From CAWHNT01 sp963830775 (GTDB lineage: Bacteria; Pseudomonadota; Alphaproteobacteria; Geminicoccales; Geminicoccaceae), in contig CAWHNT010000029.1 in the NCBI GenBank assembly GCA_963830775.1, forward strand, positions 62,001-126,000: a stretch of 64,000 nucleotides of DNA, in the 5' to 3' direction. Below are positions 63,081-64,000 of this stretch, piece by piece. The notes beneath the pieces were generated by a model, which saw only the letters and a program-made list of their open reading frames with translations, did not search any database and was not told the origin of the DNA. The position numbers and the translations under genes are program-made. Numbering within the stretch: the stretch's first letter is position 1; each line of letters begins with the position of its first letter.

Positions 63081-63733
63081 CCGCCGCCACCACGGCCCTC
63101 GACGAGCGCCTCTACACCTACTATCGCAAGGTTGGCCTGCGCGAGCACCCGGTCCTGGCCAGGCTCCGCGAGGCCACCGACCATCTGGCCGAGGGCAGCA
63201 TGCGCAGCTCGGCCGAGCAGGCCCAGCTCCTGGCCTTCCTGATCGAGCTCATGGGCGCCCGCCACGTCCTCGAGGTCGGCTGCTTCACCGGCTACACCGC
63301 CCTAGCCATGGCCCTGGCTCTCCCTCCTGACGGCCGCCTCACCACCCTCGACGTCAACGACGACTGGACCGCCCTGGGCCGCCGCCACTGGCAGGAAGCC
63401 GGGGTCGCCGACCGCATCGACCTCCGCCTGGGCCTGGCCCAGGACAGCCTGCACGCCCTCCAGGCGGAGGGTGCCATCTTCGACCTCGTCTACATCGACG
63501 CCGACAAGAAGACCTACCCCACCTACTACGACCTGGCGCTGACCCTGACCCACCCGGGCAGCGTCGTCGCCTTCGACAACGTCCTCTGGCACGGTGCCGT
63601 CGCCGACCCGGACGACCACTCCCGTCAGACCGAGACCCTGCGTACGCTGAACGCGAGCCTCCACGCTGACGAGCGCGTAAGCCTCGTCATGCTCCCGATC
63701 GGGGACGGGCTCACCCTTCTGCGGGTCAGGTAG
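63077..63733 (+). CDS. Class I SAM-dependent O-methyltransferase (CCoAOMT-like)
   Basis: 218 residues from a TTG at 63077 that overlaps the peroxiredoxin stop. The SAM site is HVLEVGCFTGYTALAMALAL, and the metal-binding aspartates lie in FDLVYIDADKKTYPTYYDLA and SVVAFDNVLWHGAVADPDDH, as in caffeoyl-CoA/catechol O-methyltransferases. These enzymes methylate catechol-like hydroxyls with a divalent metal. The bacterial substrates are seldom known. It is the third gene of the overlapping glnE-bcp-OMT operon. Confidence 0.9.
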
Positions 63734-64000
63734 CCTCAGCCCAGTTCTCGACCACGAGACGCGGTTCAAGCGTTGGCGAGGATGCGGAAAATTCTGTCGT
63801 TCGAGACCAGCACCGCGCCCTCCACGATGGCGGTACTGGCGAGGAGGAAATCGACGTTGTGGCGAGCCAAGGCTCGTGCTTCCGAGCGCCGGTGTGCAGC
63901 CGATAGGCGATCGCTTCGAGCTGGGCGAAGACCTCCGCACCTGCCTCGGATGGCACCAGCACCTCGAGCCCTCCATCCCGCACCAGCATCATCATCCGCT
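63726..64000 (-). pseudogene. vapC: VapC PIN-domain toxin, truncated by the window edge, two frameshifts
   Basis: The N-terminus lies beyond position 64000. The visible part reads LVRDGGLEVLVPSEAGAEVF and AQLEAIAYRLHTGARKHE in one frame, then ALARHNVDFLLASTAIVEGA, VLVSNDRIFRILAN in a second, then LEPRLVVENWAEAT in the first again. This order, including the PIN acidic site in the SNDRIF block and the ENWAE end, matches VapC nucleases. One base is missing near 63870, and near 63768 one is gained or two lost. Its end overlaps the end of the methyltransferase gene by eight bases. It is the third broken toxin in the window. Its antitoxin would lie outside. Confidence 0.7.

Noticed and set aside
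63726..63995. A genuine 89-residue protein at the right edge
   Set aside because: Its middle is out of frame with an evident PIN-domain sequence. Only the first and last parts of the ORF belong to VapC, so it is a frameshifted toxin fragment.

Overview
The window is a very GC-rich chromosomal segment of an alphaproteobacterium. I infer something Rhodospirillales/Geminicoccales-like, but no rRNA is present to fix the genus. The main evidence is gene order and regulators: miaB-phoH-ybeY-corC-lnt-HTH-metK-trmB followed by rimP-nusA-ylxR-infB-rbfA-truB-rpsO-pnp, a MucR/Ros regulator, an Irr-type Fur protein, HisKA_2-type sensor kinases and a TTAA-N7-TTAAC site of CtrA type.

Layout. 0-1.1 kb: the tail of a RoxA-like cytochrome c and a small membrane protein. 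1.1-9.9 kb: a SIMPL-domain protein, a sensor kinase, a CDF metal exporter, and a TetR-RND adaptor-RND pump operon. 10-11.4 kb: two toxin-antitoxin modules lying tail to tail (AbrB-Doc and VapBC), with intact antitoxins and frameshifted toxins. 11.4-14.6 kb: an orphan pair of peptide-type ABC permeases and a TTC38-like TPR protein. 14.7-17.6 kb: a LOV-domain (blue-light type) histidine kinase overlapping a single-domain response regulator, then a Tat-like exported beta-helix protein with polysaccharide lyase 6 hallmarks. 17.6-27.1 kb: a DUF3500 protein and a surface-polysaccharide island (GT4, two CapK-like adenylate-forming enzymes, a pyruvyl transferase, an acyltransferase, a flippase and an SGNH hydrolase). 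27.2-31.4 kb: an SDR, a DedA protein, and a divergent ThDP-enzyme/cyclase pair.

31.5-53.7 kb is the conserved core: DUF2333, an Nfu Fe-S carrier, tsaB-rimI, a TusA-like protein, mucR, the tRNA/rRNA modification and maturation genes, lnt, metK, trmB, a copper-binding four-helix protein and the whole nusA-infB-pnp translation/RNA block. 53.8-64 kb holds a nitronate-monooxygenase-like flavoprotein next to irr, an SH3 protein, a YhdP/AsmA-like giant, glnE overlapping a PrxQ-type peroxiredoxin and an O-methyltransferase, and a third broken PIN toxin at the right edge.

A striking property of the sequence is a scatter of one- or two-base indels. They break the SIMPL protein, the DppC-like permease, the TPR protein, the pyruvyl transferase (twice), one CapK enzyme, the flavoprotein, GlnE and all three toxins. 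The 22-kb essential core contains none. This is either real gene decay or an assembly with indel errors, and raw reads would decide. Only rimP in the core looks odd, because it has no canonical start codon near its conserved N-terminus. There are no rRNA or tRNA genes, CRISPR arrays, insertion sequences or phage genes that I can support.
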